Origin: Artemia franciscana
Taxonomy: Eukaryota > Arthropoda > Branchiopoda > Anostraca > Artemiidae
NCBI RefSeq assembly: GCF_032884065.1
Contig: NW_027062649.1
Span: forward strand, 1,905,355 to 1,969,354
DNA: 64,000 nucleotides
Reading direction: 5' to 3'
The notes under the pieces are model-generated. The model made no database searches and was not told the origin of the DNA. It was given only the letters and a program-made list of their open reading frames with translations. Within the stretch, counting starts at the first letter, position 1. Each line of letters opens with the position of its first letter. Position numbers and translations under genes: made by a program. Of this stretch, positions 1 through 14,299 are shown piece after piece.

Positions 1-560
1 TAAATTATTATTCTTAGTTGAACTACATTTATATTATTTATATTGCAGCATGAGAAAATAATTTATAAAATGGTTATATGGACAAAACTAATATCAACAA
101 GCTAGTGGAGAAATGTTTGTTTTAATGGTCCTAGCATATACCTTTCAAAAACGAACAATATACAACAAATGAAGCGGTGAGTCATGTGAAATTGAGGGGG
201 GAAAGAATCTAATAAAGCAACGTTTGTCTGAAAACATCGAAGCAGAAGAAGTCAAAATTCTCGGAGATGTGTATGCAATCGTAGGGCCGCGAGTGTGGCA
301 GATAAAGCTGTTATAAGGGAGGCCCAGGTATTAGGTACGGTCAACTGCGGTAATAACTGAGTCACAAAAATTAATGCTCTCTTATGAAAAATTTACTTGC
401 CAATTAAAACAAACAACTTCCGATTATCGTATAATTAGATTAAAAACAAATAAAAAGGAATCAGGTAAATAAGGGTTCATATTTGGACAGTATCCCACAT
501 CTTAAAAAAGATTCAAGACTTATGATCATTCAATTTCCATTCATGAAATAATGATGTTTA
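1..560. other. left window edge, no exon recognised
   Basis: No exon, RNA gene or known repeat could be supported here. By position it is downstream intron, or the undetected 3' part, of the minus-strand PHB-depolymerase-like gene, whose last visible exon ends in splice phase 1 and so needs at least one more exon further left. Confidence 0.4.
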
Positions 561-828
561 CAATTGAAATATAAATAAAAGCTATTTCTTACCGAATGGT
601 CTAACAAGATTGCCACCATACAAGTAATTCAGCATTTCGTAAGCACCATTGTAGCCACAATCATTTATGAACGGGCTTTTAGTGGTGTCACATGCAATTG
701 AAATATAAATAAAAGCTATTTCTTACCGAATGGTCTAACAAGATTGCCACCATACAAGTAATTCAGCATTTCGTAAGCACCATTGTAGCCACAATCATTT
801 ATGAACGGGCTTTTAGTGGTGTCACATG
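561..828. repeat. 134-bp direct tandem duplication covering an exon end and its donor
   Basis: Positions 561-694 and 695-828 read as identical 134-bp copies. On the minus strand each copy holds the last roughly 100 bp of the C-terminal PHB-depolymerase exon, its GTAAG donor and about 30 bp of intron. Only the right-hand copy runs on into the rest of the exon (to 850) and the acceptor, so the left copy (exonic part 593-694) is a spare donor without an acceptor. The apparent identity suggests a recent event or an assembly artefact. Confidence 0.9.
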
Positions 829-850
829 CAACTCCATAGCCGTCTGTTGG
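727..850 (-). CDS. PHB-depolymerase-like esterase, C-terminal exon (exon 6)
   Basis: A 124-bp exon bounded by a TTTACTTTACAG acceptor and a GTAAG donor. It starts in phase 0 and ends in phase 1. The peptide opens PTDGYGVACD and includes INDCGYNGAYEMLNYLYGG. A Cys-Gly-Tyr stretch followed by a hydrophobic helix ending in LYG is what I know from the C-terminal part of PF10503-type esterases. It joins in frame to the 5,499-5,590 exon, giving the joined motif SGHGF-PTDGYG around the catalytic histidine. The cysteines suggest disulfides in a secreted protein. Reading past the donor gives a stop within four codons, so the duplicated second donor at about 592 could only yield a truncated product. 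The gene continues beyond the window. Confidence 0.85.
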
Positions 851-1044
851 CTGTAAAGTAAACGTTTTTATAATAGAATCTCTGATAAAGGTGTCTTTAC
901 ACCTAGACCGTATTAAAAGAAATTAGAAATAATAAAGATTTAGCTCCAGCATTTCATTTTGTACTTCTCATCTAGGCCTAGTAGTAACGCCTAGCATAAT
1001 TAGTCTGACCAACCCTAAGTAGAGAAGCTACCCTAGTGGGGTGA

Positions 1045-2288
1045 TTTTATCTTATCCCCTTGTATCCCTGGCCATGGCCTCGCTCTTCAAGTTAAAGTTT
1101 GACTATTTCTCTTAACTCTACTTTTTAAAACAGTAAAAAAATTTAGCGTAAAGAGCGGGGTGTTGAAGAGGAAAAGCCCCTTTCATGTATGGGGTAATTT
1201 CTGTTAGTTTTAAGTTTTAATGTTGCTCCTTACTTTCATTTAAAAAACTTGTTTTTTTTATTTAATTTCTGGACGTTTTTGAATTAAGTCATGTTTTGAT
1301 CTTGGCTTTCCGAAAATAAATAATTAAAACAAGTTTGCATATTAATTTTTTTTTGGCTAAATGGCTCTCTCATACTTTTAATCGGAAGATTTTGAGAAAA
1401 AAGGAGCCAGGGAGGAGGCCTAGTTGCCCTCCAACTTTTCGATTATTTAAAAAGGCAACTAGAACTTTTAATTTTTTACGAACGTTTTCATTAGTAAAAA
1501 ATATACGTAACTTACGAATTAACTTACGTAACGAACTTCTATATTCGTATGTTTTTATTGCGTATATGAGGGAGTTCACCCCTCGTCGATACCTCGCTCT
1601 TTACACTAAAGCTTAAATTTTGTCCCAATTCCTTAAGAATGACCTCTGAATCACAAAGGCCGTAGAATAAATAGTTGAAATTACTTAGAATACTTTAGCA
1701 TAAAGAATGAGGTATTAAGAGGAGGTAAACCCCTCATATGCGTAATAATTTTTGTTCGGTTCAAGTCTTAATGCTGCTCCTTACTTTCAGTAGAAAAACA
1801 CTTTTCATATTTATTTTTTCATTGTATTTTCAAATAGTGTTAGAAAATCCAGCGCCCCCTTCATTGAAATTCTCTTCCCCCATGAGAAGTTCCTCCATAG
1901 AAATATCCTCCCGCGTAACCCCCCTCAAATATCCCCCCCTCCCCCCTAAACCGAAAAAATCCCCCTGAAAACGTCTGTACACTTCCCAGTAACCATTACT
2001 ATACGTAAACATAGGTCAAAGTTTGTAACTCGAGCCCCTCCCACGGGGACTGCAGGGGAGTAAGTCGTACCCAAAGCCATAGTTATTAGGTTTTTCGACT
2101 ATGGTGAATAAAATGGCTGACTCAGAATTTTGATCCAGTGACTTTGGATAAAAAATGAGCGTGGGAGGGGGCCTAGGTGGCCTCTAATTTTTTTGGTCAC
2201 TTAAAAAGGGCACTAGAACTTTTAATTCCGTTAGAAAGAGCCCTCTCGCAACATTCTAGGACTACTTGGTCAGTACGATCACCCCTGG

Positions 2289-2341
<53 letters not shown>

Positions 2342-2703
2342 ACGCATCCGTGATCTGTCTGCTGGCATAAAATGTGAAATTCCACATTTTTGTAGATAGG
2401 AGCTTGAAAATTCTACAATATGGTTCTCTGATACGCAGAATCTGATGGTGTGATTTTCGTTAAGATTGTAGGAATTTTAGGGGATGTTTCCCCCTATTTT
2501 CTAAAATGAGGCAAATTTTCTCAGGCTCGTAAAGCTTGATGGATAAGACTAATCTTGATTAAACTTATATATTTAAAATCAGCATTAAAATGCGATTCTT
2601 TTGATGTAACTATTGGTATCAAAATTAAATTTTTTTAGAGTTTCAGTTACTATTGAGCCGGGTCGCTCTTTACTACAGTTCGTTACCACAAACTGTTTGA
2701 TAA
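1045..2703 (-). repeat. Family A foldback repeat, copy A1
   Basis: Minus-oriented copy ending at 2,703 with the family's hairpin terminus. It contains the GTAAGGAGCGAC-type motifs, the 'gagggcaactaggcc' module and an expanded internal homopolymer. It lies in intron 5 of the esterase gene. ORFs here are short chance frames. The left limit is approximate. Confidence 0.8.
2289..2340. repeat. uninterrupted poly(A), about 52 nt
   Basis: A pure A run inside family A copy A1, at the place where other copies carry a T run of different length (antisense here). It is an internal homopolymer of the repeat, not a retroposon tail. Confidence 0.95.
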
Positions 2704-5498
<2,795 letters not shown>

Positions 5499-5590
5499 AA
5501 ATCCATGTCCACTGGTTTTAGTCATTTCGGTCAAAAAATTTTCAGGTTTGACATAATTGGTATAGTAGTCAACTACTTTTTCACCAATTC
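5499..5590 (-). CDS. PHB-depolymerase-like esterase, catalytic-His exon (exon 5)
   Basis: A 92-bp exon with acceptor TCTTTTTCAG and donor GTAAGT. It enters in phase 1 and leaves in phase 0, matching the preceding exon (11,089-11,283) and the following one (727-850). The peptide begins GIGEKVVDYYTNYVKPENF and ends TKTSGHGF. Joined to the next exon it gives GHGFPTDGYG, the region that carries the catalytic histidine in this family. The VYPG end of the previous exon followed by a helical KVVDYYTNYV stretch also fits. The overlapping 86-codon ORF reads through the donor into the intron and is not the product. Confidence 0.85.
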
Positions 5591-5714
5591 CTGAAAAAGA
5601 ATATTATTAAAATTCTCTACAGCTTTACATTAAATCAAGTAAAGGAAGAATCAAAAAGCCACTTATATCGTTATTTTGCAGTAGAGAAAAGAACTGGTAG
5701 AGTAAGGAAATAAT

Positions 5715-5990
5715 AATTAGGAATCCAAATTAGGATTATAATTTGGATTCCAAAATTAGGATTATAATTTTGAATCCAAAATAGGATTCCTAATTTATAA
5801 TCCGAAATAGGATTACTAATTTTGAATCCAAAATAGGATTCCTATTTTGGAATCCAAAATAGGATGATAATTTGGGATCCAGAATAGGATTCCTAGTTTG
5901 GAATCTAAAATAGGACTCTTAGTTGGGAATCCAAAACAAGGTTCCTGATTTGAAATCCTGAATAGAATTCGTAAGGTGGGATCATAAATA
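5715..5990. repeat. degenerate palindromic minisatellite (AGGATT/AATCC)
   Basis: About ten diverged units of roughly 25 bp alternate 'aataggattcct' with its near-complement 'ttggaatccaaa'. The block is both tandem and self-complementary and could fold into serial hairpins. It lies upstream of exon 5 in the same intron. Confidence 0.85.
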
Positions 5991-6329
5991 GGAAAAGGAT
6001 ACTGGAATCCATAATAATGATAGTTATTAAGTGTAGTTCTAAGAAAAATGGAGAAAAACGTATAGTAACTAATAACAATAAAAATTCATAGGAGCCATGG
6101 TTAATACAAAAATTAAACATCATAATAATTATAAACCAAAAAGATTCTTAGATCTAAATTGATGGATAAATATATTACAGAAAAGAGTCCGTATACATCC
6201 TCGCTGTCCTCACAAATTTTTACCAACTTCTAAAGCTCATGAGACTTCTATCGCTTAATTGATTGAATTACTTCTCAGATTTCATCACTGATATCAGAGG
6301 CTGCAGCCAGAGGTATAAGGCTTAATAAA

Positions 6330-6836
6330 TTTGAAAAAAAACTCTTGATGAGGGTGGATATAAGTATCAGGCCGTACAAAAGTATCTACTACCTCTCGAT
6401 GTAAAAGATTTTTATCTAAACCTTATTGTTCATGGTCTACCGCAAGAAGAGTCCAATAAAAAAAGTTGAAGGGAGCGTGATGAAACTAGTTGAAGAAGAA
6501 CTGAGTCTAACTAGCGAATTATCAATAATAAAAAAAAATAGCTACTGGATTTCTTCATGTGCGAGTAATAAAACGAACATGAGTATCAAGCAAAATAATC
6601 AGGACGAGGAGTCCCTCGTATTTGTTTCATTAAACTCAGAGAGTGATGTCCAGGCGATAATGAACATTCTTAACAGGCTAAAAGGTAGTGGGATAATTAC
6701 TACAGACCTAGCCCCTGCTCTTAACTTGATTCGGAGCTCCCTACTCTTGAAAGCAGGAATGCATCATAAGGGTATTAATGTGTGGTTAGAAGTTAATAAA
6801 GGTGATTCTTCTGATTGGGAAAAGATTGATTAGTTC
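6330..6836 (+). pseudogene. retroelement ORF1-like remnant
   Basis: The longest frame is 135 codons (6,426-6,833). A neighbouring frame just upstream reads LIVHGLPQEES, the 'hGlpE' motif common in ORF1 proteins of non-LTR elements. The main frame then has charged text, a VFVSLNSESDVQAIM strand-helix stretch, and KGSGIITTDLAP before a basic region. That order suggests a nucleic-acid-binding ORF1 domain broken by one frameshift. The same-strand endonuclease remnant about 600 bp downstream supports a retroelement origin. The clade is unknown. Confidence 0.5.
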
Positions 6837-7430
6837 GTTAATATTACATGTGCAGACAATTATTTATTGTGTTTGTTTACAGATAAAATGTCCGTGATTG
6901 AGGAATGAAACAAGTTCATTTTCAATGGTTTATGTCATGAATGGGAAAGTGACCATGAGTTAATGCTGGTGTTATTTTTTCCCGAATATTTACGTTTTTC
7001 TTTTGTTTTTGTTTAGTCTTTGTTTTTTTTTTTGGGGGGGGGGGTCTGGTTCATTTACTCTTTTTCTTTTTAGTTTCTTTAGTTTACTTTTCTTTTAGTA
7101 TAACTTTTTTAGTTTACTTTTTCTTTAGTTTCTTTTTATTTTCGCCATCTTTCTTTTGTATTCTTCATAGCCCGAAAAATCCTGATCTGTTTTTGCATTA
7201 TTCTTTTCAGTTGAAGAGCTGATATTTAACGAGTCGTGCCGTTGTCTTTCATATACAAGTTTGTCACTATAGAATTCCACCAGACGGCTTGACAAGTCCC
7301 AATGATTACAGCTGATTCTACTGGTGATGGGACATCGAGTAGTGCTGAAGACTTTGATATCCAATGGTTGGACCCATTATATTTATTAAAAATGTTGGTT
7401 TATTGTGGGTTTTTCAGAAAATGATTATGA
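6837..7430. other. spacer between ORF1-like and endonuclease remnants
   Basis: T-rich sequence with a G9 run near 7,036. No coding signal could be supported. It is probably eroded retroelement sequence. Confidence 0.35.
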
Positions 7431-8460
7431 TATTTCAATTAGGTTCGTGCCAGTTAACAAGTATTTATTCCCTAAGTAGGTTAATGGGTATAATAATCCT
7501 GGTAAAATAAGGCTGGCAAGTTTAAACTACTGCGGGCTTATAAGTAGCTTGGGCCATTTATCTTCATTCCTTCCTCATCACCGAGTGGATATATTAGTGT
7601 TTGTAAAAAAAATGGATGATCAACTAGTCACTTAGCGAATATTACTGTTGTAATTTATTTCTAAGACTAGGAATTCTAGATCGAGAGGAGGCCTTGGTTT
7701 CATACTCACAGCGATATTTCTTGTGGAATTGTTGCAGATTTTGATTCAATATATGAAAAAACGGTGTATGAATTCCTGACTGCTAAGCTTGATTTTGGAA
7801 GTGATAAAGTTTTGTGTTGCTTCTTCTATAGATCACAAAGTTCTTCGGTGCAACATTTTATTAGTAAGTGGAATATATTTTCTTCTGTTGCAATTGAGTG
7901 GAGTCGGAAGATTACGTATACTGGGTATTGTAATATTGATATAAGTAATGTTAGTCATGCTCTTCCATCCACATATTATTCACCTTCGTCTGTTGTTTTT
8001 TTAATATTTTATCTTTCACTGGGCCTTTTTACAGCTTGCTGGATTCCAATTCAAGTTTTAAACTCGACAGCAACGATAATCTGCAATATTTTTAATAGTG
8101 TTGAATTTGACTCATGTGATATTATTGTTGATGACATGTCAGACCATTTTATGTTTCTAACGGAGATTCACGCATGTCGACAGGTGGCAGCTCTGATCAA
8201 GACAACTAGATGACTAGATAATACATCTCTTCAGCGATGGAATGAACTGCTGCTTAAAATTGACCTTACCATGCTTAGACTGCAATTATACGAATCGATC
8301 TTCACAATATTTTGTTCATGAATTCATCCAAGCGCTAAATCTGGCTTGCCTCAAGTCTTCAACCCGTTTAAGGCGCTACAATTGACCCAAAAAGCCTTGG
8401 ATTACAAGAGGACAACTGAAGTGAATTCAATTAAGGAACAGGTTATATAGCAAATATTTG
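7430..8460 (+). pseudogene. non-LTR retrotransposon endonuclease-domain remnant
   Basis: The open part is 7,764-8,213 (149 codons). Degenerate APE-type endonuclease motifs appear in order: SRGGLGF near 7,680, GYCNIDISN near 7,925 (family form GDFNID.N), NSTATIICNIF near 8,065 (form NSATIIDNIF), and DDMSDHFMF near 8,130 (form SDHFPI). The GD-to-GY change and several stops show that it is dead. A linker-like segment continues to about 8,460 in broken frames, and the element is cut off by the family A copy that starts at 8,494. No reverse-transcriptase domain follows. It probably pairs with the ORF1 remnant at 6.3-6.8 kb. Confidence 0.65.
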
Positions 8461-8493
8461 TCTCATTTAGATGAGATAAATCAAGCTTCTTTT

Positions 8494-9905
8494 CAAACAG
8501 TTTGTGGTAACGAACTGTAGTAAGGAGCGACCCGGCTCAACAGTAACTGAAGCTCTAAAAATAGAACTTTGATACCAACAGTTACATCAAAAGAATCGCA
8601 TTTTAATTCTGATTTTAAATATGTAAGTTTCATCAAGTTTAGTCTAAACCATCATAAGTTAAGAGCCTGAGAAAATTTGCCCTATTTTAGAAAATAGGAG
8701 GAAACACCCCATAAAAGTCATAGAATCTTAACGAAAATCACACCATCTGATTCAGAAAACCCTGTTGTAGAGCTTTCAAGCTCCTATCTACAAAAATATG
8801 GAATTTTGTATTTTTTTTGCCAGAAGACAGATTACGGATGCCTGCTTATTTGTTTTTTTTTTCCAGGGGTGATTTTATCGACCCAGTGGTCTAGAATGTC
8901 GTGAAAGGGCTAATTCTAACGGAAATTAAAAGTTCTAGTGCCCTTTTAAGTGACCAAAACAATTGGAGGGCACCTAGGCCCCCTTCCACGGAGATTTGTT
9001 CCCCAAAGTCATAAGATCAAAATTTTGAGATATCCATTCTGTTCAACTTAGTAAAAATCTAATAAGTATGTCTTTTGGGACGACTTAATCCCCCACAGTC
9101 CCCAGGGGAGGGACTGCAAATTACAAACTTTGACCAGTGTTTACATACAGTAACGGTTATTGGGAAGTATACAGACGTTTTCAGGGGCATTTTTTTTGTT
9201 GGAGGGGGGGGGGTTGACGGGAGGGAGCTACTTGGGAGGATATTTCCTTGGAGGAATTTGCTATGCGGGAAGAGAAATTCCATGAAGGGGGTGCAGGATT
9301 TTCTAGCATTATTAAAAAATTACAATGAAAAAATGAATATGAAAAAAAAAATTCAACTGAAAGCAAGGAGCAGCATTAAAACTCAAAACGAACAGCAATT
9401 ATTACACATATGAGGGATTTATCTCCTCCTAAATACCTCGCGCTTTACGCAAAAGTACTTTTAGTAATTTCAAGTGAGTTAATTCGTAAGGTACGTATGT
9501 TTATTACTAACAAAAACGTTCGTGAAAAAAATGAAAAATCTAGTTGATATTTAAGTAACCCAAAATTGGAGGGCAACTAGGCCTTCTTCCCTAACCCTTT
9601 TTTACAAAAATCGTCGAATCAAAGCTATGAGGAGTGTTTTTAGCAAAAAAAAAAAATTGATATGCAATTTTCGTTTTATTTGTTCATGTGCGGTGAGCCA
9701 AAATCAGAACATGCAATTCAAAAACGTTCAGAAATTAAATTAAAAAAAACAAGTTTTTTAACTTCAAATAAGAAGCGACATTAAAACTTAAAACGAACAG
9801 ATATTATTCCGTATATAAAAGGGGTTTTCCCCTCCTCAACGCCTCGCTCTTTATGCTAAAGTCAAACTTTAGCACGAAGAGCCAGCGCCCTTTCCCTTAG
9901 TACAG
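8494..9905 (+). repeat. Family A foldback repeat, copy A2
   Basis: Begins exactly at the hairpin terminus (caaacagtttgtggtaacga) and runs about 1.4 kb through the internal T-run and the G-rich segment near 9,200 to the inverted-repeat region near 9,870. It interrupts the retroelement remnant to its left. The right limit is approximate. Confidence 0.8.
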
Positions 9906-11088
9906 CCAAAGATGTAGCCAAAAGTATGAATCATAGATATGCATTGGGGGGGGGGGGGTGATCTAAGCTGAAACTTTATTTGAAGCAGAAGTTTTGTTAT
10001 CGCACAATGTTATTTATTCTTCCTTTTGCTGCTTGTACTCTTGATTTGTTCCTATTTTTGTCTGATGATATGTTACTTTGAAAGATTAATTTTATTCTAT
10101 CTTCTCTATATGTTCTAAGTTATGCTTTATGCTGACTTCAAGCTACGCTCTCTCTTGGCTAGAATATTGAATAGAATTGATAGAATATAGAAATTTTGTC
10201 ATAACCGATTAGTATAATTAAATATTTGTAGTGTCTAGTTCAGAATAGAACATAAGCGCCACTAATAACAACTTTAAAATAAAGAGTGAAAATTTGAGAA
10301 AAATTAAGACGGTGGCAGTCATCTTATAAGGAAAAAATAGTCAAGAATGCAAGATCAATATGATGAGAAGCTGGTATTATTTTCCACAATGCCTCCACAA
10401 TGAAAGAGAGCCTGACGTTGAACCTGACGAAGAACCTGACGTTGGCTTTAAACACAAAAAGCTTGATCTCAAAAGTTCTGAAAGGCAGTCAATTACCAAA
10501 GCACTTGCAAACACCTAATGACTATAATTTAGCTTTCTAAAATACTTGCATTTTAGCATTAGTTAAAATTCAGTGGAAATAGAGGGAAACAGTTGTCCCC
10601 TTTATACGCAGTATAATGTCCCTTCTGATTCATAACGTTGCTCTTTATTCCCTCAAAACATAAGTATTTTATTAATTAAATATGATCCGAAGGTTGTGAT
10701 ATGACTGATGAAGCGGCCACAATGTGACTTCATTTCCCCCTTTTGGGGGGTTTTGAAGGGAGGAGGAGGCGTGCAACGTTATAGATTTCAAGAAAAGATG
10801 AATTAATTTTTCTTTTTTTTATAAAGCCTAATCCTCAAAAATACATGTTAGGTTGAGAATAAAATTACTTGTCTTTTAAATAGAAAGAGCAAGCAATTGT
10901 CTGATTTTATGCTGTAAATCCTTCGAAGATGAGAATTTGTTTAAATTGTTTCAAGCCGAATATCCACATGAAGACAAATATAGTATGTTTTCTAACCATG
11001 AGGATATATACTGACATCTACTAGCATAACATGGCCGCGTAGATTATGTCGTGTAAAACAGACTGTAACTATATGATATAAAACTTAC
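9906..11088. other. intronic sequence without recognised gene
   Basis: Contains a G13 run at about 9,945 and a small 'cctgacg' repetition near 10,410. Nothing else is supportable. It is intron 4 of the esterase gene. Confidence 0.4.
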
Positions 11089-11283
11089 CTGGGTACACTG
11101 TACGATCAGCAGTTCCGTGGAACACATATACTTTGTCATTTTGCATGTTTATAGTTGGATCTATACCCCCTCTATTCGCAAAATCTTCAGTTGCTTGAAT
11201 CAAACTGTCAACATTCACTACTCCCGGTGTCGCCATGCAATATGTTGTTTGCAAAAACTGACCCTTAGCACAGTAATATGGAA
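11089..11283 (-). CDS. PHB-depolymerase-like esterase, catalytic-Asp exon (exon 4)
   Basis: A 195-bp exon with a CACTTTTAG acceptor and a GTAAG donor, phase 1 at both ends. It starts PYYCAKGQF directly after the FAG of the catalytic-Ser exon; the joined GVFAG-x-PYYCA motif is characteristic of this esterase family. It continues with TPGVVNVDSLIQ, a loop, and DKVYVFHGTADRTVYPG near the end. HGTAD.TV is the segment that carries the catalytic aspartate in PHB-depolymerase-type alpha/beta hydrolases. Two cysteines (YYC and TYC) could pair in the secreted protein. The 61-codon ORF here misses the first codons and runs into the intron. Confidence 0.92.
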
Positions 11284-12306
11284 CTAAAAGTGAAAAAGAT
11301 TTATGAAATGAATTGTTTATTAGTTATTACATGTTACCAAAGGGGTACTATTAGAATGGCACTATCCAAATGGCATTATATGACAGCCATGAATCATCAT
11401 CTTTTGGGAGATTCCTGGGGATTTTTACCAACTGCCCGTAGAGATTTCACCAAGGACATTTACTTGGATATAATTCAACATTGTACTTGGAGCCGTTTCA
11501 GTGGGCCAGAGGGGGTACATGCCATGGGTAAAGAAAATCTATGTTATTTAAATTTCAAAGAAATAATCTAACGATTGTAATTTGTAGTTTTTGGTATTTT
11601 GTGTTGATTAAAATAAAGCAGAGGGTACAGTTGGGAGTAAGTACAAGCAAATTGAATCAAAGATTTTCACTTTTCCCATATCTTAATCACCATTTCTTGA
11701 AAATAAAAGCAGATGGACCATATTTTATTCATTTCAATGTTTTTTGCGATATTTCATTGCCAAAAATACTCGTATTTACAGGATTTGTCTTTCAATTAGA
11801 AGAAAAGCGATGCTGCTAAAGAAAATGGTGTCTAAAACAAGAAAATACAAAAATGCCAAAATTTTCTCTATCAGATTTCAAGTTCAACCCCAATCTGAAT
11901 CACAAGCAATCAGTATTCCAATTAACAATCTTCCTTCTTGCTCTGAAGATTAAGTGAAAAAACTCAAGGCAAACGCCATTCCTAAGATATTGCAAATCTT
12001 CTAGTTTGGTGACATGGCAACATTCGTGATTTACCTCTCTACTTAACTGTGAATGGATCATAAGCACAGTAGGAGCCTATATGTTCAAAATATTCAAGTT
12101 TACGAAATGCAAAGTGTTTTATCCAGCCTCAGTCCCTCCCCCAAACACACCCTTTTTTGTTAGGAAGGGGGGTCAATTTACTTTGTTTGAGTATTTTCTT
12201 CTATTTCAAATGTTTGTCTATCCTTGTAATGAAGATATCTAAGAAAACGTTGCGACGAAAATATCTGTGTTATTATCCGGTTTTCAAGGAAAGGAATTTT
12301 TTTAAT
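11284..12306. other. intronic sequence with unclassified short ORFs
   Basis: Plus-strand ORFs at 11,278-11,571 and 11,744-11,953 show no family motif. The second is lysine-rich and may be an eroded element. I assign no function. It lies in intron 3 of the minus-strand esterase. Confidence 0.3.
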
Positions 12307-12556
12307 CGTCGTATTGAATTGTCGTAGGAATTGTCGTATTGAATGGTATTGTCGTATTGTCGTAGTATAATACGACGTATCGTCGTATTGAATCGTAATC
12401 GTATTGTCGTAGGAATTGTCGTATTGAATTGTCGTAGGAATTGTCGTATTGAATCGTATTGTCGTAGTATAATACGACGTATCGTCGTATTGAATCGTAA
12501 TCGTATTGTCGTAGGAATTGTCGTATTGAATCGTCGTAGGAACTGTCGTATGCAGC
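12307..12556. repeat. GTCGTA-based minisatellite
   Basis: Variants of gtcgtattgaatt and gtcgtaggaatt alternate for about 250 bp. A longer unit of roughly 100 bp containing the palindrome gtagtataatacgacgta occurs twice, so the array has higher-order structure. The Arg/Val/Ile-rich ORF across it is a product of the repeat. Confidence 0.92.
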
Positions 12557-13023
12557 AGATGTCGTATGTAATTTTAGAGCTTATTTACGGCTTTTATCAC
12601 AATCCCCTGTTGGAAAAATTTCTGTCATTTTGGGTGAATTTGCTTATGTGCTTGGGTATGGAAAATACCCTGAAGTGCCTTTTAGGATTGACTCGAGGCT
12701 TTTTTCACATTTAGAATTAGCTAACGCCGAGATTTAAATAATACCAAGATCTATTGCATAAAAAGTTCAGCCAACATCAGACTCATTCAAAATAAGACAT
12801 GTATAATTGACTAGTTTAGATTAGTTAAGAGAGATAATATTCACCAAATGATCAAATATATTGCGTCAAAATGAAAGGCTATTTCAAATCGTTTACTAGA
12901 ACACTCGACCTAAAGCCTACCTTAAATCTAATATAAAACAAATGAAATGTATATTCATTGATAATAAATTTACATATTGAGACTTTGTAGTGTGATACTG
13001 TTTACCATTTTTATAAACAGCCA
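12557..13023. other. intronic sequence, nothing firm
   Basis: One plus frame near 12,610-12,720 contains ILGEFAYVLGYGKYPEVPF, which looks protein-like but is too short to assign. No splice or family evidence was found. Confidence 0.25.
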
Positions 13024-13605
13024 CCTTCTTCTTCTTATTTTTATGAAGTCTGTGGATCAGTAGGATGTCCATTCACCTCTTAGACATTAAAGGAATATTT
13101 TCACTGATTATTGAAAGCTTATGGCGATATTCCTAGAAAAAAATCTGCCTGTTGATAACAAGCAACGTGTTGCTAGTAATAATGGCTTCTTTTCAGGATT
13201 GATATCATCAACCTATAAATAATAGCTTCCAATGCATGTGATAGGGAGCAATAGGGAGCAATTGTACCGCAAGAGATTAATTTGTACCGTCTGAGCAACG
13301 GGTTAAAACTTTTCGTAATAAGAAAAAAATCTGCATAAACTAAAGATTGAACAGATATCAGAATCTTCTTCTTCATCTTATGTTTATGAGGTCTGTGGAT
13401 CAGTAGGATGTCCATTCACCTCTTACACATTAAAGGAATACCTTCACTGATTATTGAAAGCTTATGGCAATATTCCTAGAAAAAAAAATCTGCCGGTTGA
13501 TAACAAGCAATGTGCTGCTAGTAATAATGGCGTCTTTTCAGGATTAATATCATCAACCTATAGATAATAGCTTCTAATTCATGTGACAGGGAGCAATTGA
13601 TGAGA
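13024..13605. repeat. 343-bp-period direct duplication
   Basis: A segment of about 240 bp starting 'cttcttctt...gtctgtggatcag' at 13,024 recurs at 13,366 with a few differences, ending near 13,605. The offset between matching positions is 343 bp (13,048 against 13,391). Confidence 0.9.
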
Positions 13606-13608
13606 GCA

Positions 13609-14240
13609 TCAAAAGTTATGGGGTATCTTTAATTGATGGCAGTAATTCCTCAGTCTCCTGGAATCGTTATCTCCTGGGATGCAGTCAAATAGCACATGTT
13701 GAGTGTCTGTTTCCACCGTCTGACAGCAATTTCTACATAGTGGGGAGAGGTGAATTCCCCATTTAAAAAGATCAGCGTTAAGTAAAATAGTTCCAGTTTT
13801 TAACTTATAGTAGATCGTATTAAAATCCTTAGACTTGAAAGGAGGGTACAAAAATCGCCACCTTCCTTTTCCATTAATATTTTTGTAATATCCTTTCTCA
13901 ACTGTGATGTAATAATCGCTTTTATTAAAAACCATGTTTCTGTCCTTGGTGTTTACTGATAAACCTGATAAACTTTAGGTCTGATGCAGCGTGTGATTCT
14001 CTTTTAGATGTAATTTCTCCTTCTGATCTTGTTCCAACTATATTATTCGTTACTAGAATAGATCCCACCAAGGGATCTGCCCCACTAATTGAAAACAATT
14101 TTCTCTTTCTTACTCTCTCAACTTCAAGTTTTCCTAGTTTCTGTTTTTTGGATCAGAGAATTGTCCGACCATTTTTTATTTGTCTGTCAGTTATAGCCTC
14201 TACACTAAAATCATCCATGGAAGAACAAGGTGGAGAGGAC
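13609..14240 (-). pseudogene. reverse-transcriptase C-terminal zinc-knuckle region, decayed
   Basis: The 108-codon frame at 13,609-13,935 contains YYKLKTGTILLN, then LCRNCCQTVETDTQHVLFDC, which matches the C-terminal C..C...ET..H.L..C zinc-binding module of many non-LTR reverse transcriptases. Upstream on the same strand (13,940-14,240) another frame is open except for one stop and encodes a basic stretch with RVRKRKLFSISGADPLV. Frameshifts separate the parts, and no catalytic palm domain is visible. It is a decayed retroelement fragment of unknown clade. Confidence 0.6.
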
Positions 14241-14299
14241 TCTAGAGGCTTATATTGATGAATGTATTTCAGTATTTGCGTTAACTTGAAGTTCTTCAT

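Noticed and set aside
1335..1616. 93-codon ORF on the plus strand
   Set aside because: It lies in family A; equivalent frames are not kept in other copies.
9059..9413. ORFs of 74-112 codons on both strands
   Set aside because: G/C-run-rich family A sequence. Similar ORFs recur at 28,042-28,275 and 38,846-39,101 only because the repeat recurs, and stops are not conserved.
11278..11953. Three overlapping plus-strand ORFs
   Set aside because: No motif, no consistent frame and no splice-site pattern.
12343..12714. 123-codon Arg/Val/Ile-rich ORF
   Set aside because: Mostly the GTCGTA minisatellite; no start or splice support.
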